In this document: in pieces, positions 1-11,056 of the stretch
Layout of the letters: each line of letters begins with the position of its first letter
How positions within the stretch are numbered: the stretch's first letter is position 1
Assembly (NCBI GenBank): GCA_033558025.1
Contig: JAUCEF010000013.1
Location: 3,775,001-3,839,000 of the forward strand
Origin: Phytophthora sp. 'mugwort'
Lineage: Eukaryota > Oomycota > Peronosporomycetes > Peronosporales > Peronosporaceae
Direction: 5' to 3'
DNA: 64,000 nt
Notes under the pieces: generated by a model
The model's database searches: none
Told to the model about the DNA's origin: nothing
The model's input: only the letters and a program-made list of their open reading frames with translations
Position numbers and translations under genes: made by a program

Positions 1-2713
1 CTCATAGTCAAACAAAGCCACTTCATCTAAACGCTGCTCCTCATGTCGAAGCGTAGCATCGGCCAGTGCTTCGTTTATCTCACAGCTCTGGATATCACCT
101 TCGTCTCGATTTTCCTGCCCATGCAGCTCAAACGGAGTTCCTACCTCTTGTATTAAGTCCCCATCTTGTTGCATCACCTGCCTCTCTTGTTCATCAAGTA
201 TAGTTTCCTCATGCTCCTGTTCATGCTCTTCCAGCTCATCAAGTTGGGGGTCGTGCTGTTCTTTCTCCTTCCCATGAGCCATAACTTCTTTCTGCCGGGG
301 ACTTAATAATACTGTGTCCTCCCTTGCTCCATGCTCTTTTGCTTCAATGTCGGGCGCCGAAATGACCAGCGTCGCCAACGACTCGATATGCTCCAACTAC
401 GAAACGATAATCCACAACAAAAGTCAGTAGCAGTGTTTCAACCTCAGTCACCTTTTTTCCTGCATATACCTGAACCTGGGCATCCGAAAGTGCAGCTACA
501 AGGTAGCCACGATGTTCCGCCGCCGCTCGCTTCTCCCGTGAGCTCACGATGCGCGTCTTTTTTAAACGACCTTTATCTTGCGCTTGTATTTCCTTAGAGA
601 GACTTTTCTTTGCCTTCAACTCTGGTTTAACTGGAGATTTCGATGAGCCATTCCCTGACACTTGATTCTTCGGTAGACCATCTCTCCGCTTTTCGTCGGC
701 ATGAATACGCTGTACGATGCTGTAAGGACTTTTCCCCGGCTTCCTTGCAAGCTTAAGTTCTGTAATCGCACCAACCAACGCACCAGTCGATTGACTCTGA
801 CCGATCTGAGTGCTGTTTCCTAACGCTGCAAGACGGTGGTGTGGTTTCGCCTTGGAAAGACGATCTGCTGCGTCCAGAATGTGTCGGAGAGCGTGGCCTC
901 CATCCTTTATCGCGCCTTTTTGCTGGTACAGTGCTCGGAAAAAAACTTCTTCTCTCTCTTGTTGCTGCTGTGGACTGCCATCGTCAAGAATGCCGTCTGG
1001 GAGACGAAGAGCGTCGTTATCGTCTGGCTCGAATGTTTCGATACGCGGAGGTAGTTTTGGTGCCGTCGGTAAGGAGTGCAACGTGCTACGAACGTGTGTC
1101 TTTAACCGCCTGTGTTGACGTTCATCAGTTGGAACGGGTTTCCACGCCGAGGCTGGAGGCTTGGCTTTTGTCGACGCAGTACGAGCTCCACTTGCCAACG
1201 GGCTGACTAGACTCGTTGTGGTCAATAGGAGCGAGTCTTGTGGGTCGTCGAATAATTTCGTGTGCTTAGGCTTTTCACGCACGGGACGTAAGAGTGCCGG
1301 GGCACTCGCACTACTTCGGACGCCAAGACCATTCGCTTCAAGTGAAGCTGTACCGTAGTCTGCATACACGAGACAGCACCGCTCACAGACGCCCACCGTT
1401 TTGTGCAGGAAGATGGGGTCTTGACGGTGACGAGCAAAGTCCTCAGCACGTAGCGTCGGGTGCATATACCGGATCACAGGAGGTATGAGGACTTGACGTG
1501 CTTGTCCAGCTTTGATTCCTGGATGAACTCTCGTCAAGCCCGTGTCATCACTGCTAGAGCTTACAGACTTGAGATATCGAAGGATGCCAAAGCCTACACC
1601 ACCAGCTTGCTGCACGACGCGCTCGTCAGGTGGCCACTCGATCGCTACGTGGCTTTCTTCGTTGGCACGTTCGCGGAGAAATTTCAGTACATATTGGAAA
1701 TGTGCTAGCACAGCTTTATATGTCGTCGGTAAGAGTGCGCGATGTGCTACCACTCGAGCGCAACTAGCACAACGCGTCTGTCCTGAGCGAGGTTCTTCAT
1801 CTACCTCGGGGCTTCTCGTGGAGCTTAGCGAGACAGGCCCACCAGAACCTTGTGCAAAGGCAAATATGGGGACTTTTGCATCGCTGACGATATCAAGCGG
1901 GCGGATACTTGCTTCACCGGTTACCATGTCCGGTACCGTGGAGGCCAACGGAGGCTGCAAGCGCAATGACGAGCTCCATAGCAGCCACACTCGATCATCT
2001 GCATCGACTTGGAGACGCAACACGATTCGCGCAATCCGGAACTTGTGGTAGGACACGCGAGTGACATGGTCGACCACCCGTTCACAGAGCTGCTGCACCA
2101 TCCCAGGCAACACGGAGCCTCGTACGGGTTCAGGTCGACTGAGCGCTTCAGCACCACCTCCTTCTTCGAAAGTCACACCCCGTTCATAAACACTAAAGCG
2201 TGCGTCGTGGATAGCATGCACATTGACTCGACGCTCCAGTAAACACAATTTCGGTGACCAAATAGCACGAAGGGTAGAATTCCGAGCTCCTTTTGGAAGT
2301 GAAAACTGTTGTAGAATGCCTGCTGATTGTTGTGATCCAGATGAAGATGAATGCGGGATCTCTGGTCGTTTATACAAGAACTCACACAGTCCTTCCGTGT
2401 TGTAATACTCGATAGCAGGACTCGTACTCCCTGACTTTGGTAGGTACAAGTAATACGCCACGATGTCCGTATCTGCCTTTTTCTTAGTAAATGAGTGCTC
2501 GATATGCGCCGCTGTGAGGTTTGCTCGATGCTTTCGCTTGATGCGTCCACTTTTGCGACTCGTAAAGTACCAGGCCATAGGTTGCGAGCCACGATAGATT
2601 ACTGTAGGTGGAACGCTTACCCGAGGTCCACCTCCAAGATCATCGGTGGTCCACAAGTAATGGAACAGATTCTCCACCAAACCATCACCTTCTAATGGTA
2701 ATGGTGTCGCCAT
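1..2713 (-). CDS. Partial acidic low-complexity protein, function unknown (runs off the left edge)
   Basis: Two exons are visible: 2713-470 (748 codons, ATG start) and 396 to beyond position 1. They are joined by a 73-bp intron (397-469) with donor CAG|GTATAT and acceptor CGTAG; splicing is phase 0, and the second exon stays open to the window edge. The N-terminal ~290 residues look folded and hydrophobic/aromatic-rich. Around residues 330-460 there are CxxC pairs (CASCARVV, CERCCLVY) suggesting a zinc-binding module. The C-terminal part is rich in Lys, Arg and Ser, and the second exon is very rich in Glu and Gln, likely helical. I do not recognise the family. The start lies 71 bp from the divergent TPR gene, so a shared promoter is likely. 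Reading frame and splice signals are seen; any function would be a guess. Confidence 0.75.
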
Positions 2714-2784
2714 GTCGTACCCGTTGCTGGTGCCTTGGCTTGGACAACAAGAGCGTTGTCAGTCACTGTACGCATATTTACAGG
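2714..2784. promoter_or_regulatory. Short divergent intergenic region, probable bidirectional promoter
   Basis: Only 71 bp separate the ATG of the minus-strand acidic protein gene from the first well-placed ATG of the TPR gene. Both genes must be started from this segment or from inside each other's 5' ends. No clear oomycete initiator motif was found, so this is inferred from layout only. Confidence 0.35.
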
Positions 2785-5587
2785 ATGTTCGACGCTATTT
2801 CAAGTCTTGAAATGGAGTTTCAAGTCTTGAACGAGATGAAGAAAAAAGAAACTCCATCATATTCCGTCGTCCTCAATACATTTGACAGATTAAAGCATCA
2901 TCAGACCATGAGAAGCAATCAACACGCATCACCAACAAGGTCACACACTGGGGATCCTAGCGCGGGGGCTGCTGTACTTGAGCCGGAAGCAAAAGGTCAG
3001 CAAGACTTGCAACATGCCGTGGATCTGTATCAGAAAGGAATGGAGATCGCACATGGGGCGACAACTTTCGACGATCACTGCCGTGCTATAGAGAGTTTCA
3101 GCTTGGCTATTGCCATTCGACCCACTCAAGCTCGCTTCTTCCTTGCTCGTGGCAATGCATTCCGTGCTGTTGGAGAGCTTGAACGCGCCGCGAAAGATTA
3201 CGGCGCCGCTATCACACTCGACGATCGCAGTGCTCTTTACTATGCCAACCGTGGAGCTTGCTATCGCAAGCTAAACCAAACAGCCAAAGCGCTCGAAGAC
3301 CTCACGAACGCGATTGAACTCGACGGTCGCAAAGCCCCTCACTATTTCAACCGTGCCCTCGTGCTACATGACGCTGGCTTCTATCGCGAAGCTATCATTG
3401 ATTTCTCAAAAGCGCTCGAGGATGGATCTACCGCTGCAGCGACGAATGCCTCAGGAGGAGTAAACGCGGCCTTAACTGGTTCTGGTGGCGGTGGAATCGG
3501 CATTCGTGTCGAGTATCGCGCCTTGCAGACTCGTGCTAATTGTTACAGACGACTTGGACACTTGCCAAAGTGCATTGACGACTTGCAGGCCGCTATCAAG
3601 CTGGATCCACGCAACGCCTCGGCGTTTAACGCTCTCGCACTCGCTCACTTCGAATGCGGCGACTTCGACCGCGCTGCCGACGGGTTTGCCCGAGCCATTG
3701 AGCTCAACTCGAGTAATGCCAGCTACTACAGCTATCGCGGACTGTGCTACTACCGTCATGGCCAACAAGCTGCAGCCAAACAGCAACAACGGCACAACAC
3801 TATTACCAGTGGCATGGGGATTTTTGCACGACAGTGTCTAGCTGACTTTAACAAGAGCATTCAGCTTGACGGTCGTGACCCACAGGCATACTTCTACCGT
3901 GGCTCTGTGAGACTCGCACTGGCACTAGACTTGGATCAAGTATCTTCAGCCACGTCCATGGGCAATACAGAGACAAAAGAAGCACCGAATGCTATCAGCA
4001 AGAGCCTCAGCAATAGTGGCGAGCCTACCTTGAACGTCGTTGGTCCACCTTCGACTGTGAGCTACATGTCAGCTGCTGAGCAACTGGAGGCAGCATTCGA
4101 CGACATTGAAATGGCCTGCACACTTTGTCCCAGCGGAACACCCTATCAGATAGGCATGGCCATGATCATGCAGTTGAAACAGCGTCACTCAGAGGCTCGA
4201 TCCATGTTTGAAGCAGTCGCATTAAATTCTCCTGAGACCCGCAAGAGCGTACTGGTTCAATTTCATACAGCGATTTGCTGCCATTCTCTTGGTGATCATG
4301 AACGCGCACTGGAACTGCTCACGGACGCGCTTGATGTACTCCCAGATGAGCCGCTTTTCCTCGAAGTGCGAGGAATAATTCTGCAAGAGATGCGAGTGCA
4401 TCCTCTAGCACTTGCAGACTTTACTCATGCGCTAGAGCTTCTTGAAAGTCACGAAGACTGCAAAGCAAACACGAACCAAATACTTAAGCTGCGATATCTC
4501 CGAGGAGAAAGCGCGCTGCGACTTGGTTGCTATCAAGAAGCTGTTAACGATTGCAATGCAGCTCTTGCTGGTGGCTATACTGCCGACATGGCAGCTCATA
4601 ATGCTCGAGGCATGGCATTCCGCGGCCTTGCTGACTACGAGCGCGCTCTCGAAGACCTCAACGTAAGTAACAGGCTCTCGCCCTCCTTCATTCACTAGTG
4701 CCTTCGAGTGCTTACCTCTCGTGCTGTAGATTTGCGTGACACAAGCCCCGAAAAACGACATCTTTCGTTTCCACCGTGCACTTTGCTTAATGGAGTGCGC
4801 TCGTCATTCTGAAGCTCTGCCAGATCTCCATAAGACAGCGACTCGCAACACTACGGACACCAAGTATGTTGGAGTCGTAGCATATTGCTTTTGTTTGCTG
4901 ACCCCCTTGAACTCACTGAGCTTTCTCGTCTGTAGGCTGCTGTACTACATGGGTCTTTGTTACTACCACGAGCGCCAGCCTAATGAATGCGTGGCCTTCA
5001 TGAAGCATGCACTTGAGTACAAACCCACGCAAGAGTTGCTCCCTGATCTGTAGGTTTGCTGCTTGTTTTCACCCTTCGAAATTCTCATTGCTGACGTGCT
5101 TGCTTTGCCCAGCTACTATCACATGGGGCTTTCGTACGCATTACAAGGCCAAAACATGGACGCTGTCGAGCACTTCACGAGCGCCTATGGCCACTCATTG
5201 CTCATGGAGAAGAAGGTCGAAGAAGGAAACAACCAGGAAGACGAGCTTCAAGAAGCAGGTGACAAACACACCCATCTCCAGCAGCTTCACGAAGCACAAC
5301 TTATGTACATCCACGAACGTGCCAAAGCCTTGCAACTGGAGCGATATCATGCCGAAGCTCTTGCAGACTTTTCTTTCGTGATCGCGCAACAACCGAACAA
5401 TGCGCACGCGTACTTTCGTCGGGGTTTCGCTCACAAAGCACTTGGCGATTTCAAAGCTGCAGCCAACGACCTCCAAACTGCTCGCCTGCTCGATCCAGGT
5501 AACCTCCAGCTTGTAATAAATTACAAGGAGCTGAGCGATGTCGAGTGTATTGTACTCTGCGTTCCAGGTGAAGAGAAGCGCTTCTAA
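2785..5587 (+). CDS. Tetratricopeptide-repeat (TPR) protein, 866 aa
   Basis: Four exons, 2785-4662, 4730-4863, 4936-5049 and 5113-5587, have GT-AG borders and sum to 867 codons in frame. The reading frame is open upstream to 2608, but that would run into the divergent gene, so ATG 2785 was chosen. From about residue 70 to the end the protein is a chain of TPR helices with the usual pattern (for example ARFFLARGNAFRAVGELERA and ALYYANRGACYRKLNQTAKA), including a Gly/Ser insert near residue 225 and a spacer near residue 400. No catalytic domain, signal peptide or membrane segment is seen. TPR arrays act as protein-binding scaffolds; partners cannot be told from sequence. Long TPR-only proteins in flagellate protists are often ciliary, but that is only a possibility here. 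Confidence 0.88.
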
Positions 5588-5751
5588 ATCAAACGTTAGA
5601 CCTATTGTAAACGCGAAACTGGGAAGGTGTCCGCATATCTTGTGTGAATCGTCGCGTATCCATTAAGGTCGCCTCTTCATACCTCAGTGTTGTTGTCTTC
5701 TCGTGTACAAGTGAGCTTGTCAGGAAGCTGGTGCCGCACCAAAGCTGTAGC

Positions 5752-6643
5752 ATGGGCAACATGTGCGCCTGCTGCAACTGGGGACGTGGAGGTTCGGACA
5801 CCAAAGGAGGCAAACCGAAGACGCTGGACAAGAAGAACGCGTGGTTCGAGCAAGATTCCGTGCCCCTTGTGTCTGCACGTCACGGTCTCGATGAGATTGG
5901 GTCCGATGAAGCCGACGGCAGCCTCAAAAGGACAGTGTTGATACGCTCACCGCGGCTTACAACCACCTCAAGTAGTGGCATTGACGAGCGTTCCAGTCGA
6001 GCATCGCGTCACCTGCAGCAACAACATGAGCAGGAACTTAGACAACATCACGTCCACAGGGTTAAGTCGGCGTCAGTGGATTCCAGCAACCGCATTTCTA
6101 GAAGATCGAATCGTGGCGAAGGTGAGGAGCTGCCTAGAAGCCACAACAAACATCGCCACCACCATTCACGCCAAGACGACGACCGCGATCGGAGAATTGC
6201 CAGGTCCACATCGCTCGAAGTGCAGGATAGTACTCGAGAGATGCGGTCTCCGTCGTCGTCAACGACAAGATCACCCCGAGGCACCTCGCATTCCCAGGAC
6301 GCTGCCTTTTTTGCCGATGATGAAGTTGATAGTGTAGACTCCTTTCAAGGTTCGACCCGATCGCGCAGGTCGTCGTCGACATCTTCATCGCCCAAAGCGT
6401 CATCAAGAAGTGGTTCTCCGCGCAAGAAGCCACGCTACGGGCGGAAGAACTATCGAGCGAACGTCAGCCGTAAGTAGGCCATTTAAAAATCAACGCATGC
6501 AAACACGACGCACTGCACCCACACAAGTCGTTTGCCCATTTTCACTTGTTCGTCGCTTTCATTCAGTTCTTTCCATCGCATCTGTATCCAAAAAGCACCG
6601 CACATCGGGCAACTCCACAACTTACATGGATGACATGGACTGA
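5752..6643 (+). CDS. Small Ser/Arg-rich protein with predicted N-terminal myristoyl/palmitoyl motif
   Basis: Start chosen at ATG 5752, because the protein then begins MGNMCACC: Gly2 for N-myristoylation, with Cys5, Cys7 and Cys8 as palmitoylation candidates. The rest is low-complexity and disordered, rich in Ser, Arg and His, with a basic end (residues ~225-240). One reading stops at 6477, but that stop lies inside a perfect donor GTAAGT (6470). Splicing 6470-6566 (acceptor ATTCAG) adds 26 codons, ends at 6643 and keeps frame (718 + 77 = 795 bp). I prefer the spliced form (264 aa). A dually acylated, basic, Ser-rich protein would be expected at a membrane and to be phosphorylated; both are inference. 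No family recognised. Confidence 0.62.
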
Positions 6644-6771
6644 CCAACGATTCACTCACTTAGGCGTACGGAGCTGTCTTCTTCGAACGCTGAGCGCTAT
6701 TTTGCTCCCGCCTATTGGCATCATTGAAAGATGGCGCTAAGCCCACCAGGCTATGGTGCTGCAGCACCTGA

Positions 6772-9253
6772 TCAGTTCGGCATGGAATTGATGTACTGGA
6801 GAAGCCGCCGCTCCGAAATACTTCCGTCTAGACCAGGAATGCCTCCGCCTTCGCTGGCAACAAACTTGAAAACAGGCTCATCGCACTCGAAGCCGCCGAG
6901 ATTATACGGAGCCTCTGTAGGCGTGTAGATAACACCGTCTACCTCGTGCGTCACACTCTTAGCGAACTTTGTCAGCATGTACTCAGTCTTGGCCAGGCGG
7001 AAGTGGTCTTTCATGCGCACACGAAAGGGTTCTTTGGTGTAGTCAAACGACTTGTCCTATAGAAATAAGCCACACAGTAAACGAGTAATCACAATGTTAT
7101 TCAGCTGAGCATATTCGGTGTCCTCTCTTCAGCACCAGTGCGTACATTTTTGCGAGGGACAATGATCTCGTTCTGTAAGCATTGCAGTCGCTTCTCCAGT
7201 TTCTTCTGCCAGATTGGCGTTCCCTCCAAGAAGATGACGTCGAACGCCAGGTATCGTGCCACCTTCGTATCATTGTCTTGGTCTTCCACAATAAGGCCGT
7301 CAATCAATGTGTTCACTTGAAACTCGTTCTAAATCGCACAAACAAACGAGAAGCATCTGTCATATCGTCCTCATAATAGCCACTAAGCTTCCCGCACGTA
7401 CCGGTGCCCTTCGTCGCGGAAACTTCATTTCAACCTTCGTGAACGTCATGTCGCGAGATACGACGTACGTCCCGTCAGCAGTCACGTAGAGAAGGCAGCG
7501 GCGACTGGAATAAGCGAGTCAGTGAGTGTGCCGAGGAGTAAAATAGACGGTTAAACAAACAGTACCCTCTTGCTCGCCATGTGACGAGGTAAGACTTGGT
7601 CAAGCAGCCCTTGCGCTTGTATGCTCCCTCCGCGACGTGAGTAGCTGTAAAGGGGATAGTCTAGAACGCACCAGATGCACATGTGAGTTTTCAGGGCTCT
7701 TCATCACCATAAGCACGCATCTGCTTACCTCGCATCCAGGAAAACCTTCAATACCCGTAAGCTTCTCTAGGGTTTTGGTCAGCGTCTGGTGCCGCTCCGA
7801 CGAGGTTGCAACCATCTCACCGTACGACAGAGGCTCCACCTCATCCATCCACGAACGAATCTTGCGACGCTTTGTAGGACGTGGGTCCTGACGGTTCGGT
7901 GGGTTGTACATCGGTGCTTTGTACACCGGAGGTGTGGGAAAAACACCAGGCGTAGTTGCTCGTCCATCGCTGACTGGAGACGCCTTCGCGGGAGTTGCAC
8001 CGGGGATTACAATACTCTCCTTTCGCACAAATTGGTTCGCTCGATCCAGTTCCGTGAGAACCTCATAACCGACGGATGATTCGCTCTTGCGCTTCCGTGT
8101 TTCGTCGTTTTCCCACCGCGGAGGAGCAGGAACCGCTAGCTTTGCCGTCTCGGACGGCAGCGTGCTGAAATACTTGCGATACAATCGCTGCAGCGAAATC
8201 AAAAGACCAGCGCAATGAGAAATCTACCATCTTCAGGCATCATAGCGTCGCAAGCACCACATACCTCAAGGTAGTGTCTCGAGCAAATTCCAGGTGCGGT
8301 CGATTCGGCAAACTCTTCTACTGCAGCATGCAGACTCAATCCGCAGTGTTCCACCAAGAAACTGCAACCACCGACCCGCAACAGCTGTCAGCTCCTCATT
8401 ATAATCGCCTCCACCAACTTCCAGCACTATCGACACCCACCTGACAATGAGGAATCCCACAAAGTTGTAACCTTCGGCACCGTAAACAGCTACATCCATG
8501 TCTTTCCGCTCGCCCTTTAGGTGATTTACCACAGCCTTGCAGAAGGCTTCCGCCATTTTATCGTCGTGAGCATCGCGATCCTTCTCCCCCGCGTCTGCCA
8601 CAAACAGCAGCAGCACCTCATCAATCTCACAAATCTATGCCTAAAAGCCTCAAGCCACCTCTGATTGCCTACCTTCGGGCGTGTCGACGTGGAGCTTAAC
8701 ATACTGGACGTCCCAGTCGTCCCACTCCCTAGTATCAACGAAGTAGCACTGTACAGTCAGAAACTCGCCTCAACGCAGTGCAAAATTAAGGGCGTGCTAC
8801 GCACTTGACGTCGTGGAGGAAGGTATCGCCACCAGTGGCGTCAATCACGAGCCCCACATTCACCACGGATCCCGAGCGCGTGTCTGCGATAAGCTTTTCC
8901 ATAAGCGCGGAGGGTGTGTAACTCTTCCTGGACGAGAAGTGGATCTCGTAGCTGCGTCAGCATCACAATGGGTTAGTCGTCACGTCTTAGGCCGCAAAAT
9001 TGGCACTGCAGATCGCGGATTAGCCCACGCACACGGAGGAAAGCGGTGCGCGAATCGGCAGAATGGGCGCGCTCTTGACGCGAGTCGTGTACTGCGGCAT
9101 GCGCTCAAACTGCTGCCAGCGAGCGGGGTCCCAACGCAGCAGCTTGCGGTCGCTGCCGTTCCTTTTCTTCGTCTTCTTCTGCTGCTGTTGCTGTTGTTGC
9201 TGGACGGCGCGCAGCTTGGCCGCCACCTCGGCGCGGGTCGCGTCGTCGCTCAT
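6772..9253 (-). CDS. mRNA-capping-enzyme homologue with both active sites degenerate (RNA triphosphatase + guanylyltransferase layout)
   Basis: Ten exons: 9253-9033, 8951-8805, 8728-8673, 8594-8441, 8361-8265, 8187-7729, 7627-7566, 7504-7402, 7328-7146, 7056-6772. All have GT-AG borders and total 1767 bp, 588 aa, close to the ~597 aa metazoan enzyme. Order: Gln-rich N-terminus; cysteine-phosphatase-type triphosphatase fold (VNVGLVIDA ... FLVEHCGLSLHAAVEEFA ... APGICSRHYLERLYRKY); linker; guanylyltransferase fold (GIEGFPG, YLVTW, NTLIDG, RYLAFDVI, RLQCLQNEIIVPRKN, HEVDGVIYTP). Catalytic residues are gone. The phosphatase loop reads VYGAEGYNFVGFLI where active enzymes have HCxxxxxR. The nucleotidyl-lysine motif KxDG reads RARG. 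DGE reads DGL, and the motif V KWK-like site reads KFV. The OB-fold C-terminus is absent. It is probably a pseudoenzyme, with another gene supplying cap synthesis. The exon 7 acceptor is the least certain border. Confidence 0.85.
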
Positions 9254-9549
9254 TGCTGTGTCTGTAGTGCAGAAAGAAGAGTGATGGTCGGTTTCCTTTA
9301 CTCCGAATCCGGTCGCCTTCGCGCGCAAGCACGTCTTCAGAGCCGGAAAGAATAAAAACCTTAAGCACTTCAAACTGCCACGAAAAACCTCGCTCGTAAA
9401 ATAGTGGGTATAAAGGTCGGACTGAAGATGCATTATGACGGCTAATTATAATATGAAGGTTAGTTCTAACTTCGAGCCTCTAAGTAGTCATAACGTTATC
9501 TACGGAAGGTGACGGACGGGGTAAGGTCACTGCGGGCCGCACATCAGCA

Positions 9550-10938
9550 ATGCAGCGCGTGTTAAGTGCGTGGCGCAAGTCGCGCGGGGCGTCCGCCAAG
9601 GAGGGTCATGAGGTGCACATTCCTGATGTATAATATTCTATAATATGTTAGTCACCGACACGATATATGTTGGCGCCACAGGAGTTGCAGGAGGTGCTGG
9701 CGAAGCTGCGCAAGCTCGGCCAGCGCGCCACGCTGGAGCAGGTGCGTTAAACTGGCTGCCATGGTCTATTTTTCTCTGATATTGACGCCGTTTGTGGGGT
9801 GCAGTTCAAGGAGTCGTCGCTGGTGGCTAATCTGAACTCGCCAATGCAGTTTCACGGCCTGGGCAACATGATCTACAACAACGCCGGTGACAACGTCGAG
9901 GAGGTGCAGAAGGCGCTGTACGTCTGGAAGATCGCCATGGACAAGGTGGGCACGAGAAACATTGGTGAAGATTAAATGCGTTACTTCAGGAACTGACTGG
10001 TCTCGTGCAGGGAAGTGAGAAGGCCAAGTTCAGCTACGCACTGTGCATGAAGAAGGGCATCGGTAAGATTTCCGCTGTGATTCAGTTTGAAGAGGGATAT
10101 CTGACAAACGTTTTGGATGCAGGCTTCCCGAAAAAGGATGCGGCGGGCGCTACCAAGTACTTCAAAGAGGTGTGAAATATATGCTTGGTGTTTGCAGTGC
10201 GATAGTGTCGATCCTAGCGACTAAAAACCTTTTTAGTTGGCAGCTACTGGGCATGGATGGGGCACTTTTGCGTACGCCGATGCCTTGAGCAATGGTGAAG
10301 GCACGCGCAAGAACGAGAGGAAGGCGTTTGAACTGTACAAGACGTGCGCAGAAAGTGGCATTCCGCCAGCGTACATTAACGTCTCCAACATGTACACGTC
10401 AGGAACAGGAACGAAGAAGGTATGCGAACTTTAGGCTGGAAGCTTTCAGTTGATTACTACATGTAGCTGAACCTATCTTGCGTAGAACGAGCCGGAGGCG
10501 TTGAAGTGGCTGATCAAGGCAGGTGAAGCTGGCGATCCGACTGCTAAGTCCCGGTTGGGTGAGTACTATTCGCTTGGCAAGGGTGGCGTGCGAAAGGATC
10601 AAGCTCGCGCTATTCAATACTACAAGGAAGCAGCCACTGCTGGCATTGTTACCGCGCAGTTCAACTTGGGCTACCTCTTCCTCACCGGTGACGGAGTGCC
10701 ACAGGACCCATTACAGGCTGAGGCTTTATTCCGCAAGGCTGCTGAGAAAGGTTTCGTGATGGCTATGGTGAACCTTGCCCAGATGTACCGCACTGGGTAC
10801 GGCAAGGTGCCAAAGGACTTGGTAACGGCGCGCAAGTGGCTAGAGCTAGCCGCTCCGCACGACCCGAATGCAAAGGAGCTGCTGAAAGCAATGACTAAGC
10901 CAATAAATGCTGAGAAGGAAATCGCCGCTAAAAGTTGA
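9550..10938 (+). CDS. SEL1-repeat protein, 332 aa
   Basis: Seven exons: 9550-9612, 9682-9741, 9805-9945, 10011-10062, 10123-10169, 10237-10419, 10486-10938. The GT-AG borders sum to 333 codons in frame. The last two exons hold clear SEL1-like repeats (AKSRLGEYYSLGKGG, AQFNLGYLFLTGDGV, AMVNLAQMYRTGYG), helical pairs of about 36 residues that bind other proteins. The first 21 residues are Arg/Ser-rich without acidic residues until the end (MQRVLSAWRKSRGASAK), compatible with a mitochondrial presequence; that is inference. SEL1 proteins serve as adaptors in ER-associated degradation or mitochondrial assembly, and the partner cannot be told. It is transcribed away from the capping-like gene (296 bp apart) and ends 118 bp from the convergent transporter gene. 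Confidence 0.87.
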
Positions 10939-11056
10939 TGCAGCGATGCGATTTTTGATTGAATTGTTTTCCTATCTACGTGTAGTTACTACAAAGAGTT
11001 TTACTTATTTTTTTCCTATCTAGTTACTACAGAAACTTTTAGCTCGAAGTATTTGC

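Noticed and set aside
8813..9355. Plus-strand open frame of 180 codons opposite the capping-like gene
   Set aside because: It is the reverse of well-supported exons and introns on the minus strand and has no recognisable domain.
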